Below, in pieces: positions 5,015 to 6,591 of a stretch of DNA of 6,591 bases. The DNA is taken from positions 6,807 to 13,397 of the forward strand of contig NZVJ01000079.1 in assembly GCA_002701455.1 (NCBI GenBank), read 5' to 3'. The notes below the pieces were generated by a model, which saw only the letters and a list, made by a program, of their open reading frames with translations, had not been told where the DNA came from and ran no database searches. The stretch is from Rhodospirillaceae bacterium. GTDB lineage: Bacteria; Pseudomonadota; Alphaproteobacteria; Thalassobaculales; Thalassobaculaceae. Each line of letters opens with the position of its first letter. Position 1 is the stretch's first letter. A program made the position numbers and the translations under genes.

Positions 5015-6535
5015 TCAGCTCCAGGTTTTTCGCATGTGCATTTTAAACTTGCGCCACGAAGGCTGGAGATTGTCAACGGCAGTACTTGCACTGGCCGCCC
5101 CCCAGCCCACGCAAAAGGCAGCAGCTTCGTTAAAGGCTTGGCGATCTGTCCGTTCAACATTGAGAGAGACTTGCGCCAGAAATGTCTCAATACTATTCAA
5201 GTCATTCAACTTGCCTAAAGTATCCTGAAGTTTTGAAAGGCTTTTCGCGAAGGATGGGCCTTTTTTTCCACCGATAATTCCTAACAGTGGCTCGCTGGCA
5301 TAACGCACTTTTTTGGTCATGATACGAAGGCGGTGCCAATCTTCTAAATCGCCGACTTCGGCACGACGCCCAGCTTTTAGGAGTTTTTGATTCATTTTCT
5401 GTATCCGGCTTTCGGCAAATACCCCGATAGGTCGCTCAAACATAAGTTGGTCAATCGGCCGCCGCTGGGCGAGCCATTCTTCGCTGTCGATCCAGGAATT
5501 CATATCGATGATGAAGCGGGCAAAATCCGTGCTCTCCAAGGTATCCCTGGCTTCTTGAAAGCGCTGATCGCGAAATTGCTGCACTTGTTCCTGAAGTATT
5601 AAATAGTAGCTTGAAGGGATCGTTGAATTCTTCAAGGCCGCCAGAGTTTCATCGAGAAAAACATCGGCATCGCGTAAACTACCGAAATCGTTGAATATCG
5701 ATTTCATTTGTAGTATTAGCCCGCCGGAGTTTTGCAAGTGCAATATCGGTGCAAATGCTGAAAGAGCAGCGCGAAGACGACGCAAGCCAACGCGAAACTG
5801 GTGCACAGATTCAGGATGTCCGGTAAGAAGATATACCGGAAGGTTTGTCATCGCGTGCTGAAACGACGTTTGGAGAATTTCTCGCATCGCCTTGGGCAGA
5901 GGTAGATCCGGTGAAATCGAGATTTTTGAAGCGAATACCGGTTCCGGGTACTCGCCCGTCACCAACCGGTATCCGCGCGCCGCTTTTCCTTCCAAGCCGA
6001 TTGAACACGGCACCCGGTCGAGAAATTCGTGACAGGTCTCCAACAACGTATCCGTACTACCCTGTTTCAACTCATGCTCGACTTCCATAATTTCTTGCGT
6101 CTCGGCATCGGCCTTAATTTCCCCAACATCAAAAACACTTTGGACCATTCCATTTTTGGTCGGATTGTTAATGATGGTCCGGTTGACCTTTGTTCGAAAA
6201 GCCGGCCGCAAACGAGCGAAATCGATCCGGCATAGTTTTTCGCGCGTTAGAAATTTTTTGAGATGACTTAGCTTAGGCTCAAAATCAGAAAGTTGAATTT
6301 CTGATTCAGTTCGCGTGAATAAAGAGCCGTTCGGCCCAACAGATTTAATCGTTTGTTTGATACCTTTTCCATTGCGGCGTAGCCGTAACTCGACACCAGC
6401 ATCACGAAGTGCGTTCTTTGACGTATCGAAATAGACCGTCTCGCTATTCTGGAATATCTGTTTGTGCTGTGATAGCCACTTCTGGACACTTTTCTTATTC
6501 TTTTTGTTGATGGAAAATCGAACTTCAGTTTCCAT
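5015..6535 (-). CDS. CYTH-CHAD domain protein (inorganic triphosphatase/polyphosphate-binding, YgiF-like)
   Basis: A 506-residue two-domain protein with the same architecture as E. coli YgiF, an inorganic triphosphatase. The CYTH (triphosphate tunnel) domain, about 1-200, shows METEVRF at the N-terminus, YFDT (35-38), ELRLRRNG (49-56), QTIK (61-64), RTESEI (75-80), FDVGEIKAD (135-143) and EVEHELKQG (151-159). The start motif is ExExR, whereas the family signature is ExExK. The CHAD domain, about 215-500, has HQFRVGLRRLRAAL (His245), LRDADVF (287-293), HRLRIMTKKVRYASE (His401, Lys409, Arg411, Tyr412) and LQDTLGKLND (436-445): the conserved histidines and basic residues that bind polyphosphate. 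The ATG is supported by an upstream in-frame TAA (6566-6568) and a GGGGTAGG Shine-Dalgarno-like run. It is first in the operon with the ParA-like ATPase and NUDIX genes. Predicted role: hydrolysis of tripolyphosphate while bound to polyphosphate granules. Confidence 0.92.
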   Translation of the reverse strand: METEVRFSINKKNKKSVQKWLSQHKQIFQNSETVYFDTSKNALRDAGVELRLRRNGKGIKQTIKSVGPNGSLFTRTESEIQLSDFEPKLSHLKKFLTREKLCRIDFARLRPAFRTKVNRTIINNPTKNGMVQSVFDVGEIKADAETQEIMEVEHELKQGSTDTLLETCHEFLDRVPCSIGLEGKAARGYRLVTGEYPEPVFASKISISPDLPLPKAMREILQTSFQHAMTNLPVYLLTGHPESVHQFRVGLRRLRAALSAFAPILHLQNSGGLILQMKSIFNDFGSLRDADVFLDETLAALKNSTIPSSYYLILQEQVQQFRDQRFQEARDTLESTDFARFIIDMNSWIDSEEWLAQRRPIDQLMFERPIGVFAESRIQKMNQKLLKAGRRAEVGDLEDWHRLRIMTKKVRYASEPLLGIIGGKKGPSFAKSLSKLQDTLGKLNDLNSIETFLAQVSLNVERTDRQAFNEAAAFCVGWGAASASTAVDNLQPSWRKFKMHMRKTWS

Positions 6536-6572
6536 TAAACCTACCCCAGTTTCTTTAACTAATACTTAAATA

Positions 6573-6581
6573 ATTATCACA
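6573..6581 (-). promoter_or_regulatory. Candidate extended -10 promoter for the CYTH-CHAD/ParA/NUDIX operon
   Basis: The minus strand reads TGTGATAAT, an extended -10 (TGN plus GATAAT, five of six to TATAAT) in an A+T-rich stretch 37 nt upstream of the start codon. The -35 position would fall at or just beyond the right edge of the window, so the promoter cannot be completed from this sequence. Confidence 0.35.
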
Positions 6582-6591
6582 CAATGATTTT

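Noticed and set aside
4578..5228. 216-codon + strand reading frame opposite the ParA-like and CYTH-CHAD genes
   Set aside because: It is antisense to two strongly supported proteins, spans their junction, and shows no recognisable motif.
5845..6235. Short + strand frames inside the CYTH-CHAD gene
   Set aside because: They are antisense to conserved CYTH coding sequence, with no ribosome binding site or motif.

Overview
The window reads as a compact chromosomal segment from an alphaproteobacterium of moderate G+C content. The clues are the PlcP-type phospholipase C/Agt-type glycosyltransferase pair, the alphaproteobacterial style of the acyltransferase and NUDIX proteins, and a small orphan ParA next to a CYTH-CHAD protein. 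No taxonomic marker gene is present, so this assignment is inferred from protein families. I saw no rRNA, tRNA, CRISPR array, insertion sequence or phage gene.

Left part (1-2660): the 3' part of a PlsC-family acyltransferase enters from the left edge on the + strand. It converges on a two-gene minus-strand operon, plcP then agt. Between them lies a short minus-strand stretch that looks like the decayed 3' end of an ACR3-type arsenite efflux gene. plcP and agt overlap by 13 bp. In other alphaproteobacteria this pair performs phosphate-starvation lipid remodelling: PlcP cuts the headgroup off a phospholipid to give diacylglycerol (DAG), and Agt glycosylates the DAG to a phosphorus-free glycolipid.

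Middle (2661-2873): a 213-bp divergent control region separates plcP from a + strand diacylglycerol kinase-like gene. It holds a Pho-box-like site followed by a TATAGT -10 facing plcP, a perfect 8-bp-arm hairpin, and a perfect 15-bp palindrome on the kinase side. The kinase could return PlcP-derived DAG to phosphatidic acid, so the two divergent units act on the same intermediate.

Right part (3762-6591): a tight minus-strand operon, CYTH-CHAD protein, then ParA-like ATPase (3-nt gap), then NUDIX hydrolase (17-nt gap). CYTH domains act on triphosphates or inorganic tripolyphosphate, CHAD domains bind polyphosphate, ParA-family ATPases position cargo on the nucleoid, and DIPP-like NUDIX enzymes can cleave inositol pyrophosphates or polyphosphate. 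The proposal that this trio binds, positions and turns over polyphosphate granules is inference, but it is the most interesting idea in the window. Together with plcP/agt/kinase, nearly every gene here touches phosphorus economy.
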